Source: Opisthocomus hoazin (Eukaryota > Chordata > Aves > Opisthocomiformes > Opisthocomidae). From it: a stretch of DNA of 64,000 nt. How positions within the stretch are numbered: position 1 is the first letter of the stretch; each line of letters begins with the position of its first letter. The position numbers were made by a program, and so were the translations under genes. Shown in pieces: positions 30,333 to 42,700 of the stretch. The notes beneath the pieces were generated by a model. It did not search any database. It was not told the DNA's origin and saw only the letters and a program-made list of their open reading frames with translations. Location of the stretch: the NCBI RefSeq assembly GCF_030867145.1, contig NC_134419.1, positions 2,108,001-2,172,000 on the forward strand. Reading direction: 5' to 3'.

Positions 30333-31951
30333 CTGCAAGAGAAAAATGCCTTTAGACACAAGCGGTGAGCTCTCTTCACGGGGGATGCTCAGGGGTTTGG
30401 CTTTCTGGGACAGATGCGTGCAGGCACCGCCGTGCCGAGCCCCTGCAACAACCCTGATGACAGTCTTTGAACCGCAGCGTTTGAGAAACATCCCCTGCAA
30501 ACGTCGCACTAGAACCAACGCTTCCACCTGCCAAAACCAGGAGCATCATCCTGCCGGACTACGGAAACGCACGCGCAGATGGTGAGTCAGGAGTTACGGT
30601 ATGCGAACACCGTATTTTCCTCCATAGGTGTTTGCGGTTACCTGATGGCTACAAGGGGGAAAGGAAGAGCAGACAGTACCACTTTTTTAATGCTGGTGAG
30701 CTCTTCTGGGCCAAATCAGCTGAAAGATTCAAGGGTCTTAAAGGGCCAGCAGGTCGAGGGGGTTTCTCCTCCCCCTCTGCTCTGCCCTGGTGAGGCCCCA
30801 TCTGCAGTGCTGCGTCCAGTGCTGGGCTCCCCAGTTCAAGAAATATGAGGAGCTACTGGAGAGAGTCCAGCGCAGGGCTGCGAGGATGAGGAGGGGACTG
30901 GAGCATCTCTCCTATGAGGAGAGGCTGAGGGAGCTGGGCTTGTTCAGCCTGGAGAAGAGAAGGCTGAGAGGGGACCTTAGAAATGTTATAAATATCTGCA
31001 GGGTGGGTGTCAGGAGGACGGGGCCAGACTCTTTGCAGTGGTGCCCAGCGACAGGACAAGGGGCAACGGGCACAAACTGGAGCATGGGAAGTTCCAGCTG
31101 AACATGAGGAAGAACTTCTTCCCTCTGAGGGTGACGGAGCCCTGGCCCAGGCTGCCCAGGGAGGCTGTGGAGTCTCCTTCTCTGGAGATATTCCAGCCCC
31201 GCCTGGACGCGGTGCTGTGCAGCCGGCTCTGGGTGACCCTGCTTGGGCAGGGGGTTGGGCTGGGTGACCCACAGAGGGCCCTGCCAACCCTGACCATGCT
31301 GGGATTCTGATTCTGTGATTCTTTTCTCAGCAGCCAGACTGGATTTAACCGACATGTAGCTTGAACACGTGTCTTTGTGCAGAATTCAGCCACCACCATT
31401 ACTAACTTATTTCACAAAGGTCCAACACATACTTAAAACTTCTTAACGGCGCTCCTGGCAACCACAGCACGGAGTTTTTACTGAAGCGTGTGCTTGCCCA
31501 GAGCTACTGCTCACACAAACCTCATCATTAACTTGTATAAACCTGCACCCGCCTCAGACTAACGCTTGGTGGGTCTTGACGGCCTCCTCCAGCATTTATT
31601 TAACACTTCATATTTATATTTGGGGAGCTCCCCACCGCGCCAGCCACCTCCCTGACACCCCGTCGAGGCGTGAGGACAAAACAGCCGCCTTACCTCAGCG
31701 ATGTCCCCCGCCGCCTCCCTGCACCGGGCCGGCTCGTAGGGCTGCTCCCTCAGGTAACTCCCCAACACGTCCTTCAGGATCTCCTCCACCGCCGCCACCG
31801 GGAAGCGCTTGAGGGGGCCTGAGGGGCAGGCGGGGGAGGTTGAAGCTCGGTTCGCTGAGGGGAAACTCACAGCGCTGAAGCCCGAGGAAAGCGCCTCGGA
31901 GGTCCCCTCGTCCTGGGACTTACCCGAGCGGGGCTCGGTGCCGCCGTCCAT
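30129..31951 (-). CDS. DYNLT5: DYNLT5 (TCTEX1D1), Tctex-type dynein light chain 5
   Basis: Member of the Tctex1 light-chain family, whose small dimeric proteins bind dynein intermediate chains; this paralogue is little studied. Coding exons on the minus strand are 31951-31924, 31818-31694 and 30332-30129 (28, 125 and 204 nt; 118 residues). The Tctex1 domain fills almost the whole protein: [62 protein letters not shown] and a C-terminus ending [14 protein letters not shown]. This is close to the human protein from its GPPKHFPVV block onward. The human protein has about 60 more N-terminal residues; here the ATG has a strong Kozak context (G at -3 and +4) in a CpG island. The short N-terminus may therefore be real, or extra upstream exons may exist. 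Intron 1 is only 105 bp. A CR1 copy sits in intron 2. Confidence 0.93.
30740..31321 (+). mobile_element. CR1 LINE, 5'-truncated, CR1-J-like (copy 1)
   Basis: Plus-orientation 3' part of a CR1 element inserted in DYNLT5 intron 2. The sequence translates in pieces to ORF2 C-terminal blocks such as [20 protein letters not shown] and RMRRGLEHL. It ends in the family's 3' tail motif (attctgattctgtgattctt). It shares diagnostic wording (cagccggctctgggtgaccc) with the copies at 42422 and 63772. Confidence 0.92.
31694..31818 (-). CDS. DYNLT5: DYNLT5 exon 2
   Basis: Acceptor CCCCTCAG; it completes Gly, then [18 protein letters not shown] and ending AAGDIAE; donor GTAAGG. Phase 0 out. Confidence 0.92.
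31924..31951 (-). CDS. DYNLT5: DYNLT5 exon 1
   Basis: Nine codons (MDGGTEPRS) and one base of Gly, then donor GTAAGT on the minus strand. The start is inside the CpG island. Confidence 0.75.
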
Positions 31952-32149
31952 CCCCTCAGCGCTAAGAGGAGGCGGAAGGGCGGGAATGCAGCGGGCAGCG
32001 TCGCCCTGAGGCCGCCGGCTCCCGGCGGCCTCAAGGCGGCGCTGCCGGCCGCCTTCCCGCCTTTATTGGCGGCACAGGCCGCCATGTTGCCCCCCCCCCG
32101 CCATGTCCGCTCCTGGGTCCGACAGCCCGCCCGCCTCTGCGGGGCTCTG

Positions 32150-33340
32150 CGTGTCCCTACAGCCCCCGCGGGTCCCCACGGCCTCCCACAGGTCCCTATA
32201 GCCTCCATACATCCCTGCACGTCCCTATAGCCTGTGCTGGTCCCCATGGCCCCCACAGGTCGTCGCATGTCCCTGCAGCCCCCAAACGTCCCCATAGCCC
32301 CCACGTGTCCCTGTAGTCCCCATGTGTCCGCGTGGCCTCACATGTGTCCCTATGGCCTCTATAGGTCCCTGCATGTCCCTATAGCCCACATAGATCCCCG
32401 TGGATCTCCATGGATCCCATGTGTCCCTACAGACCCCACAGGTCCCCATAGCCCCCACATGTCCCCGTGGCCTCCCACATGTCCCTATGGCCTCTATAGA
32501 TCTCCACATGCCCCTATGGCCCACACAGATCCCCATGGTCCCTGTGGATCCCCGTGGACTCCACAGGTCTCCACAGCCCCCATGGTTACCCATAGCCCCC
32601 ACAGGTCCCCATGGCCTCCCACATGTTCCTATAGCCCCCATGTGCCCCTATGGTCTCCATAGGTCCCCGCAAGCCCCTAAAGCTCACAAAGGTCCCCATT
32701 GCCCCTGTGGGGATCTCCATGGACCCCACAGGTCCCCCCATGTCTCTACAGCCGCCACAGGTCCCCATAGCCCCCACATGTCCCCGTGGCCTCCCACATG
32801 TCCCTATGGCCTCTATAGGACCCTGCATGTCCCTATAGACCACACAGATCCCCATGGCTCCACAGGTCCCCACAGCCCCCACATGTCCCCCTGGCCTCCC
32901 ACGTGTCCCTATGGCCTCTATAGGACCCTGCATGTCCCTATAGACCACACAGATCCCCATGGCTCCACAGGTCCCCACAGCCCCCACATGTCCCCCTGGC
33001 CTCCCACGTGTCCCTATGGCCTCTATAGGACCCTGCATGTCCCTATAGACCACACAGATCCCCACGGCTCCACAGGTCCCCACATGTCCCCATGGCCTCC
33101 CACATGTCCCTATGGCCTCTACAGGACCCTCCATGTCCCTATAGCCCACACAGATCCCCATGGCCCCTTTGGATCTCCATGACCCCACAGGTCCCCATGG
33201 CCCCCACGCGTCCCTGAACCCATGTATGTCCCCATGTGTCCCCTCAGCTCCCACAGGCCCTCGCAGCCCCAGTCCCCGCATGTCCCCACAGCCCCCGTGC
33301 ATCTCCACAGCCACGGGCCCCGTGGTCCCCACACGTCCCC
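32150..33340. repeat. C-rich minisatellite with 105-bp higher-order period, upstream of DYNLT5
   Basis: The base unit is about 14-15 bp of the form 'ccccatggcctccacatgt'. A higher-order unit recurs: the block cccccacatgtcccc(c/g)tgg places 'acatg' at 32776, 32881 and 32986, exactly 105 bp apart, with a shortened next copy at 33082. Because 105 is divisible by three, long repetitive frames stay open on both strands (32400-33182 plus, 32586-33458 minus). The minus strand carries runs of GGGG every 12-15 bp. It begins about 200 bp upstream of the DYNLT5 start codon. Confidence 0.93.
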
Positions 33341-36300
33341 ACGTGTCCCCAGGCTGGCAGGCTGCAGGCAGTGAGGACATTTTGGGCCAGGGACGTGGCA
33401 GCCCTGATACCTCTGCCCAGCTCCCCTTCGTGCTCCCGAATGTGCAAGCAAAGCTCACTCGGGAAAAAGTAGTGGTTTACAGTTTTTTTGTTTATTTTCA
33501 AGGAAAAAAAAAAAATCACATTTAAATCGCAACTCAATCAAGGTATTTGATGTGGTTCTTATGTATAGAATTAATAAACTTTGTTCTGACGTGGGGATTT
33601 ATTTGTTGCAACGTTATGCATGGTAAATAATTGCATATTCAAGATTTTGTGAAATGGGTGACGGGGCGAATGGAGGAAAGACATTTATAAAAAACATTAT
33701 TTACAAAAAAATGATATCCACATAGTCGTAGTCTAATCTATAAGGCAAGTTACATTTAAAATATGTTGTTTCATGATTATCTTCGACAAGTCAATACAAC
33801 ACATTCAGATTACCAGTGGTCAAATACAAAGCTTTGCTGCGATAGTCCCTGTGCAACAAACCTGTACGTCTGCGACAGTTTTTTTTCTCTGAGAACAGTA
33901 GGTAAGCAGCAAAGTTTTCATCACAGACTAAGCAGTACCTAGGCCATCGTAGACTAAAGGTATAATATATCTCATTGCACGTTTAGGCAAAAAAGGCCAG
34001 CCATTAATTAACTTATTTAACTTAAATCTTAAAAATAGACCTGTGTCTCTTAATCCACAAATATTTATAAACATTTTATACACAAGGGAGTTCATAAAAT
34101 GATACGGGGTGATAACCTGGGGAAATCCAATTCGCTTCTGGGGCTCCCTGGGGGCTCGGGGGTGTCTCGGCGAGGTTCTCCCGTGCCCCCCAACCCACCA
34201 GCCTGCAGCTTCCGACCACAGCCCGGCTCGGTTCCCACCTCGGACCGCGGCTGACGTCGCCGTGCGTTTTACGCCGTCAAAGCAACCAGGAGATTTCACC
34301 AACCTGAGAGTGGAAACCCCCTCCTGCGGGGATTACGAACCCAGGAGCAGGACGGCAGCGACTCACCAGGGTCCAGACAGAGAGATTTCGAACGGAGGAA
34401 GAAGATATTCTGAACGCCTCGCTAAAACCCGGCGCGTTCTTCCACGTATTCGTGGGCTGCAGTGAAGCCCTGGCTGCGTGCAAACCTTCGAGCAGCGTCG
34501 CCGCGCGAACGCCTGCCATTTTAACAGTGGTTGTTGGCAGCACTGTCTGCTGTCCCTCCTAAAGTGATGGAGGGGGGGTCACGCAGGAGGCGGGGGGCAT
34601 TCCTGCAGATCTTTTCCTTGCAGTGAAATAAGAACTAAAATACTGATGGTGATAAAAACTCCCCGGCTCTGCAAGAATTACTTTCCCTGGGAAACTGTGA
34701 GAAGAAGAAGAAGAAAATAATTCTGGCTATGAAATGAAATCTCATCGGACCGGGAAAGTACGATGTGGTGATGTTACACAGTTTGGTCGCTGTAAGCTTC
34801 AAAATTAAGATTTTCAATCCAGACAGTTTCACATAAAGCCAACAAAAGAGTGGGGAAAAATCACTCCATAGCCAGTGTATTGAAGTGGCTTTCTCAGGTA
34901 GGTGCTGAGCGTTTGGGTAACAGCACCGTGGGCCGTATTTAAAGTCAAAAAAAGATGAAACGGGGCCGGATTCCACCGTGACGCAGAACTGCACTACCCG
35001 CCTGCTGGGCCCAGGAACCGCACCGCTGCCAAAGGAGCCGGGGAACCGAGGGACAGGTCCAAGGAGGGCCCAAAGTTTTCACTAAAAGATATTTGACTCT
35101 CTCCTAGGTCATTTAAAAATACATCACTTCTTCATTGCAGCTCAGCCATTTAAAATTGCCTCGCTGGGAGAAAGCGAAGCGGTGATTCCTTACGGGATGA
35201 ACCTGTGCCGCTGCGGTTTGACAGGGTGCCCTCGCCAGCTGCTTTGAACCATCCAGAATGAGATGAACGGACACAAGTACGACTCGCAGCGGCGTGGGCA
35301 GCACGGCGAGGTCTTGGCAGGGACCTCGGTGGGAAAATCACCACCCCTGCAGGAGCCGACCAAGTTTTGCGACTGAGCAGTGAACATGGACCCCGTGTCT
35401 CAGCGATCGCGTTAAAAGCTGAAGGCGGACGGGTCTCACCTGCAGGCGTGCGTGGCTGCGGAATGACAAGGTGAAGCAGCGTATTTGGTGTTCCGCGTGC
35501 TGCCCAAACGCTGGGCACTGCCGTCGGCGATACCCCGACAGCATCCCGCAGCCAGCGTGCCTGCAGCCTGCCTCGAAACCACCTTCCCTCCCCATCCCCT
35601 CCCTGCCTGCCCAAAACGGGATGCCATTTTAACCTAAACTTCTTCTTTTTTCTTTTCCATCTGCGTTTTCAAAAACCTCTAACAGATAAATGCCGAAAGG
35701 GCATACTGAAGATGAAACCAGTTTAACTGAAATACCAGATAACAGCACTCACAGCCTGAAGTCCACACGCAGCTGTGTGACTTCCTCGGTACCAGATCAC
35801 TCTCGTGCGACAAAGCTGTTGCGAGTGAAGCCACACGCGTGTGCGCCGAGAGCTCACACCAGCTGGGCAGGAAGAGGGGTTTAACGGACCGTGGCCTTAC
35901 GGCAAAAATAAGCAGCAGCTTCATAACAGGGGAGTGATATTTAAGAGCATATGCAAACACCAGATGAAAAGCTTGCTATCTGGTAGTGTTTCATACTACG
36001 GAGCAATTTCATAGTTATTAAGAAATATTTTTACAGTAGAAAAGTGGTCTGAAACATCTCATGTGAGGAGCACTGTAAGCTGGCTGAGAATTGTGAATAT
36101 TTGCAACAAACAGAAGAAGAAAAGCTGCAAAAGAAAGACTTTCTGCTGCTACCATCTAAAGACCCAAGCCTGTGGGTGTCCATTGGGACGAACGCTCCGG
36201 CTCCGGCAGCGGGCACCTTGACCTTGCTGCGGCAGGGGACCCCGGAGGAGCAGCCCTGGGGGAGAGGTGGCCGAGGACACAGCCTAGGGGAAAGGTCCAG

Positions 36301-38621
36301 GGAAGTAACCAGGCTAAAGCCTTCCTGTGCACGCATCACACCTATTTATTAACTGGATGCCTCCTTTATTTGCCCTTTTTCACTCGGCTGGTTGGACCGG
36401 AGCGCTGCGGAGCGGCGGGGTGCCGGTGCTGGGCAGTGCGGGAGGGCTGAGCCCCCTTTTCAGCCCCAGCCTGGCTTGGCAGAAGAGCTGCCGGAGCCCG
36501 GGCGCAGAAGCAGAGCACTGATGCTGAGCCCTGGAAACGCGGGCGATTTACAGGCGACCGCATCGCTGCCGCCGTTTCAGCTCCCTGCTGACGTGGCTGC
36601 TCTCCGCTAGCAGGCGGGGAGTTCCAAAGAGATGATTCCCTGGAGATACGCAGTTTTCCCTGCCTCAAGGCAGAGGTGAAGCCTGCAGAGCCCGAGTGCC
36701 CTGAATGCAGCAGGGCCACGCATCCCCCGTGCCCTCTCGGAGGGCTCTCACCACTGCTACAGAAGCTGGAATTGGGGATAAACATCCCTATACGTGCCCC
36801 TATCTGGTGCTCTAAATGGAAGTCCGATACATCCCAAGCTGCTGCCCATCATCTTGTTTTCTGCTGACGCCTTCTCAAAGCCAGGCAGAAGGAAGACCAG
36901 GCTCCTGCACTTCAGAATTAGGAAATTAGGTCTGGTCCTCCTCCCCATGCTGGGTAAAGCCAGGGTGCCACGCTCATACGGCACGCGAGGAGAGAAACAC
37001 CCAGCAAAATAAGCATCGCCGGGGTGCTCTGCCTTGCTGCCTCTCTGCTCAGACATCAAACAGGGTGGCAAAACCAAGCCATCGCCGTGGACCGGCATCT
37101 CCTTGGGAAGGAGCCCAGAAGGGTGGTCATGCTGGGGGGGGGGGAGAAGCAGAGACCCACAGCGCAACGCTCCTGAGCAACCAAACCCCCGGCCAACCGA
37201 AACACTGTGTGAAAAATCGGCAAAAGCGGTATGGAAAAAAACCTGACCCGAAGGGCTGGGTTTGGTCGCAGCGTCGCGGGCTGGGAAGAGCTGCTTCGTG
37301 TCCCCGCGGGGCTGCGAGCCTGCCGAATTCAGCTCTGCCAGGCAATTCGCCCCGGCGCGGGTGCGGGACCTTCTCGTCTCTCTGCCCAGGCCGCGGGGGC
37401 TGCTTTTCCACGGGGAAAAGCGACCGCCGTTCGGTGGGACAGCACGAATGGGACAAGCTGGGGAGCTTTGGGTTGTGGGGTTTTTTTTGTTTAAAAAGCA
37501 TTTAAAAACCCAATGCTAATGTAAACACCTTGTCTTTCAAACGAAATATAAAGTAAAATATCTATGTTCTGGTAATATTTACATTATAAAATCCTTATTT
37601 TCAGGACTATGACATAGATCTCTTTCGGAAGCATGAGTTTATAACAATTGTACACAGCATGAACCGATTATGCACAAACTGATTCTTAGATTTTGCCCTG
37701 TGCTCCTATGTAGGAAAGGGGTAGGTTACGCGGTTTGTACATATTTCCATTTTGGGGGAAAAATTGTCGACGGCGTTGAACACTCCATCCAGGAGTACTG
37801 GCAGGTTTACTTCCAAGAACTGCAAAGATGCAAGAAGTTGCATAACTGATTTGTACTTTGTCGTCTGTGTTGACACCTTTTGCGAGCACGCACGCAGCTC
37901 AGCCACCCTATCATACCCATCCCAGCCTGGGAGTCCTCGCAGAACGGAACCTTCTCCAGATTTCCTCATTTTCCTTTAAGATGGGCATGGGTTTCTCTTT
38001 TCTTACGTCACTCCAAACTGCTCCGTGAGCAAGCACTTCCCAACACGCACAGTTTTTCAATGCCAGTGCACAAGCCTAATCCTGGCAACGTTCGTGCCTG
38101 TAAAATTCGCGGTGTTTGTCATCTCAGAAGTTTGAGAGTCCCCAGCAGCCGCGCCAGCCGATGCTCCAAGGCTTCTCTGTGCACCTGAACAGCATCTGCC
38201 TCGAATTTTGAAAAGATCCCTTTTTTTTCCCCCGTATCACCAGACTCTCCCGTTAAATCCAGCTCTCCGTCTTGGCAGATGCCGCTCCGTTAATGCCATG
38301 AATGCTACCAGCGTGCTGCCAGCAGTAGGCTGAGACTAACGTCACCCAGACACCAAACGCCGCGCCGGCGACGCACAGAGAGGAGCCCGGCTCCGAGCCC
38401 GCGGCGGCTCAGGGAAAACACCGAGGGGCAGTTTCTGCCCCGCAGCCTCCAGTTTCGCACTTCCACGCGTCTCCCCGTCGCCCTGAGATCGCTGCTCCTG
38501 CCGGCAGCAGGGCTCCTGCCCCAGGGGCTTTTGGCAGCCCCCACGCTGCTCCTGCTCCTCCGGCACCGCGTGTCCCACCGAGGGTCACCCTGGGGCTGCC
38601 TTCGGTCTCCAAAGTTTCTAT

Positions 38622-38652
<31 letters not shown>

Positions 38653-39692
38653 CACTTTCCTGCCTAAGTGGTAAAATGGAAAGGCACAGAGGCGGCTGCA
38701 TGTCTTTAAAGCATTTTCTAAACCCGTGGGGCTTTCAAAAATGAAGGGGGAAAAATAGGAAAAAGCCAGCAAAGCAATGCATAAATGCAACCAAAATTCT
38801 GGAGACTGCTCAGAAAATGTGTCCCTAAAGACAGCAGCAGCTTTTTGGGACAGCGCTGTAAGCTCAGAGCTGCTGCCCAGCCTCTCTGCCTGCTTGCTTC
38901 CTTCTCTGCATCTCTGAAAAATGTCAGGGTGTGGAGATGTGCTCGTCGCCCGTGGGCACGCTGCCGGGACTCCTGACCGCTCAGCTGCCGCTCCAAGAGA
39001 GCAAGGATGTGCTCACGGAGGTTGCTTGTCACCGAAATTTGACGTAAATACTCTTTATAGAGGTGACATTTTTCTCCTGCTTTTTGCTGGGGGACTGTAT
39101 GAGGAACCTCCATGTTTACAGAAATATTTTTCTGGAGTTAAACCAGCTAAACCTGGAGATAGAGCTTCGTATTCGTCGCCGTGAGACATACTAAGGACTG
39201 AAGAAAAAGTAAATCAGCATGTCGGTTCTACTTAACTCTCTGTTTATGAGGCACCCCCTTCGTAACAGCTATCAGTATTGTATTTAGATCGGATATATTG
39301 ACAAAATGTAATCTACCTCTGTAAGCATTGTGCCATTCAACAGTACTACTATTAAATTTATATACCACAGTTTAAATTACATCCATTTCATGAATGGTAA
39401 AATGCTAAAACTCAAGAGTCTAACTGCCAAAATACAGCCTTACTGGAATGAGTACCATTTACAAATACAATAATTACATTTTAAAACCATTAACAATGTT
39501 ACATCTAGAAGTAAATACTGTAGGACTGGTCAAGACGGTGTTTTCCAAGGAAAAAAATGCTGAAAGTTGTCGACACTTCCAACAGAAATGTCCCGAGTGC
39601 AGGATTTAGTTCATTTTCCTTAAACTGTCCTTAAAACCCGTTCCGCGCACGGCAGTCCTTGGGTATTTTCCACAGACTGGCATAAGCTTCCA
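33341..39692 (-). other. Region downstream of the SGIP1 stop codon: probable long 3' UTR plus DYNLT5-SGIP1 spacer
   Basis: 6.3 kb without a recognisable coding exon. AT-rich, 3'-UTR-like blocks lie at about 33480-34130, 37490-37720 and 39190-39692, separated by GC-richer stretches. On the minus strand AATAAA occurs at 36364, 36345, 33598 and 33491, any of which could end SGIP1 transcripts. A TA dinucleotide run is at 38622-38648 and a poly-G run near 37133. No CR1 copy was recognised here. Confidence 0.45.
38620..38650. repeat. (TA)n microsatellite
   Basis: About 13 consecutive TA repeats flanked by 'gta' on both sides, downstream of the SGIP1 stop codon. Confidence 0.9.
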
Positions 39693-39715
39693 TCAATTAT
39701 CGGCCAAGTATTTAC
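39693..39715 (-). CDS. SGIP1: SGIP1 terminal coding exon (23 nt)
   Basis: Acceptor TTTCTAG; two bases complete Gly, then Lys-Tyr-Leu-Ala-Asp-Asn and TGA. The six residues are identical to the human C-terminus, which confirms this very short coding segment. The 3' UTR continues toward lower coordinates. Confidence 0.95.
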
Positions 39716-42700
39716 CTAGAAATGGGATCAGAAATCAGCTGCGGGAGGGAGCGGCCCCGGTGCCCGGGGGATGGCCGCCCGCCTCCGCCGGCCCTGGCAC
39801 CCACGCACGGGCGGCAGACGGGAAAACGCTTGCCTTCCTCCGCAGCAACGGGGCAAAAGGAAAAATACTCATTTTTCTCCACAGCTTTGAGGCAAGAGCT
39901 CTTCTTGGAGAGCCCTAGACTTCACCTTTCACGCGAGACCCCCGAGCAGAAGACAGCCCGTGAAATTCCGGACTCTCGTACGCGCTAGAAGGATTTATTT
40001 TACGCAAGGGAGCTTGGCCGCCGGCCGGCCCCTCCGCACCGTGCTGCGGCAGGACCTCAGGGCTCGAAGGGTCCGTGACCGCGCAGCGAGGGGACCCCCA
40101 GGCGTGGCGGTGCAGCCGGAGGGGACCCGCGGGGATGCCGCCGTCCCAAGGAGCAGCCGCCGGCGAGGCACCTACCTGCGGCGAACCTCTTCTTGATGAG
40201 GGAGAAGCGGTACCCGGCGCCGACGAGCTCGATGTCGCAGCTGGAGAGCGTGCTCCCCTCGCTGGTGAACTGCACGGCCAGGGGGGCCGGGGAGCTGGGC
40301 CCCTCCGCCAGCTGGAACCGGGCGAGCAGAGACCCCACACCTGCGATCGGAAAGCCCCCCACGAGACCCTTTACAAGCCCGCAGAGACACGCCGCGCGTC
40401 CCCACGCCGCGTTTGCCAGCAAAGGCAACGAGGTGCCCACAGCGCGGCCGGTGAAGCCCACTCCCACGGTGGTACCCGAGCCAGCAGCATCCCCAGGGGC
40501 TGGGGGGGGGGGGGGGGCAGAGGTGAACCCCCTCATCCTCCCAGCAGATTTTTCATGTTCCAGACACCCCGGCGACACGAAGCAGCCGAGCTGCGTGGGT
40601 GGCACACGGAGAAGCGACCCGTGGGAGGCTGCGGTCCCCCCGACAGGGATGCAGCTCGGGGCCTCAGCCTTCAAACGCAGAGGGCCGAGGCAGCGGAGGG
40701 CTTGGCAAACGACCGCGTCCAAACCTGGCGTGTTAATGTCCTGCCAAAGCGGTTGGCAAAACAGTGCCGGTGGCACATATTCCCGCTTTTCCAAGCTCTC
40801 CGCTCCTGGCTTTAAATAGCATCCTCCCCCAGCCAGGGCCAGCAGGAATCTGCGTGTCTGGACGTGCGTGCAGGCACGAGAAACGGGTCAGCGGCACATT
40901 TCGGTATTCAGAGCTAAGAACGTGCACGTTTGCGGGATTACCTCCGTTTTCTGACTTCTGAGAGATATCGGGGATCTTCCACAATATCCTTTGCTGCTCG
41001 GTGTTCCTACAAACACATGAAGGAGAGCATTTCTGTAGGAAACAAGGAATTACGAAGGAGTCATCTGAATTTTTGCTGGAGGCCGTGTGGGCTGGGGGAG
41101 CGGCTCCGGTGCCGCTCTCCAGAGCTCCCAGTTCTGGGAGCTTGGCTTCGGGTTTGACCCGAGCAGGAGAACGCTGCTCTTGCTCCGCACTTTCGCAGGC
41201 GAGCGACGGGCGAGGGGCAGCGGGGCCGTGCCCTGCTTCCCGGCTGCACACGCGCGTGCTTGCGCCTACGGCAGCGACGGCCGTGTGTCCCTCTGAGCCC
41301 GCGAGAAAAGTAGCCGAAACACAAAATAAAAGTTGATATCCTGCTGCCTGCGCACGGGCGTTCAGCTCTGACCAAGGAAAAAAATAATCAGAGTGGGGCT
41401 GCACGCGTCCTGCTGCAAGAGGAGGACGGGTTTGGGTCCCACCCGCAGACCCCTCCCCGGTGACCCCGCTCCTGCCGCCAGGCCAGCTCGTTCGGGCAGG
41501 GACGCGGCAGAGACAGCAAAGCAGCTCTTTGTCGGGTGAGCAGTTCCTACCAGACAGCGGGAGGGAGCACGGCTTGGAGCTTGGTTACTCCTCCGTCGAC
41601 GGGGACGAGGAACTGGACGTTGTTTAGAGCGACCGGTGTGGTCATTGCCTCTGTATTGTATTTGTAGTCAATGCGGAGGTCAGTGCTTGCAGGGTCACAC
41701 CGCCAGCTCACTGCAAGGTTTAATGGAGTAGACTGAATACCCTGGGCAGATACCTTCCAAAATGACAGAAAAAACATTTAGTTTCCGTAGGGGTGGAGGG
41801 AGAAATCCCATTTTACAGACACGGTAATCGCACTTGGTTTCAGGGGAGGGCAAGACCTTGTACTCTGATAGAAAGCTTGTACTGGGCTCCAAACCCGGCA
41901 ATCTAGTGACACCCAGAAGAGACTAGCGGGACAGCATGCCCTCACCTCACGTCACCTCCACTCTGTGCTAGGGAAATATCAGCTTTTACGTCTAGAAGTT
42001 AAGCACGCATTTTTGGCACGGTTCTGCCTTACAAAAGAACCCCTACCTGGTATTTGAGCATATCCACGTTGTAATAGGTGGCCTGCGGTTTCTGTTCCGA
42101 TACCTTCTTGAGGTGGGTCATCAGATTTGGCATGTTGACCCAGAACTCCTTCGTGCTGGCGTCACTCTGCGTGTTGTCACTGCACGGAGGGAGAATTAAC
42201 CCTTCGCGTAAGCTGCTTTGGCAGGAGAGAGCTTTGCTACAAGGCACACAGGGCAGCAGCGCCGGCCGCCAGCTGAGAGCGCATTTAATCCCACTTTTAG
42301 AGAAATATTGCCTCCCTCCCGCACATCTCTGGCTTGTCCTCAGAGCCCTCCAGGGAGGCACAGCAGATGCGACCCGGAGGTCATCATGTTTTGCAAACAG
42401 GAGGGCTAATGAGCAGAGAGGCACAGAACCACAGCGTGGTCGGGGTTGGCAGGGCCCTCTGTGGGTCCCCCAGCCCAACCCCCTGCCCAAGCAGGGTCAC
42501 CCAGAGCCGGCTGCACAGCACCGCGTCCAGGCGGGGCTGGAATATCTCCAGAGAAGGAGACTCCACAGCCTCCCTGGGCAGCCTGGGCCAGGGCTCCGTC
42601 ACCCTCAGAGGGAAGAAGTTCTTCCTCATGTTCAGCTGGAACTTCCCATGCTCCAGTTTGTGTCCATTGCCCCTTGTCCTGTCGCTGGGCACCACTGGAA

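Larger units (their letters stand above)
31640..32170 (-). promoter_or_regulatory. DYNLT5: CpG-rich promoter region of DYNLT5
   Basis: CpG-dense DNA spans exons 1-2 and about 200 bp upstream of the ATG at 31951. It includes an inverted CCAAT (attgg at 32065-32069) and a gccgccat element at 32079-32086 that on the gene strand reads ATGGCGGC, YY1-like. Boundaries are by eye. Confidence 0.65.

Noticed and set aside
32400-33458. Long repetitive frames on both strands (260 and 290 codons)
   Set aside because: Product of the minisatellite whose 105-bp period is a multiple of three; no splice or promoter context for a gene.
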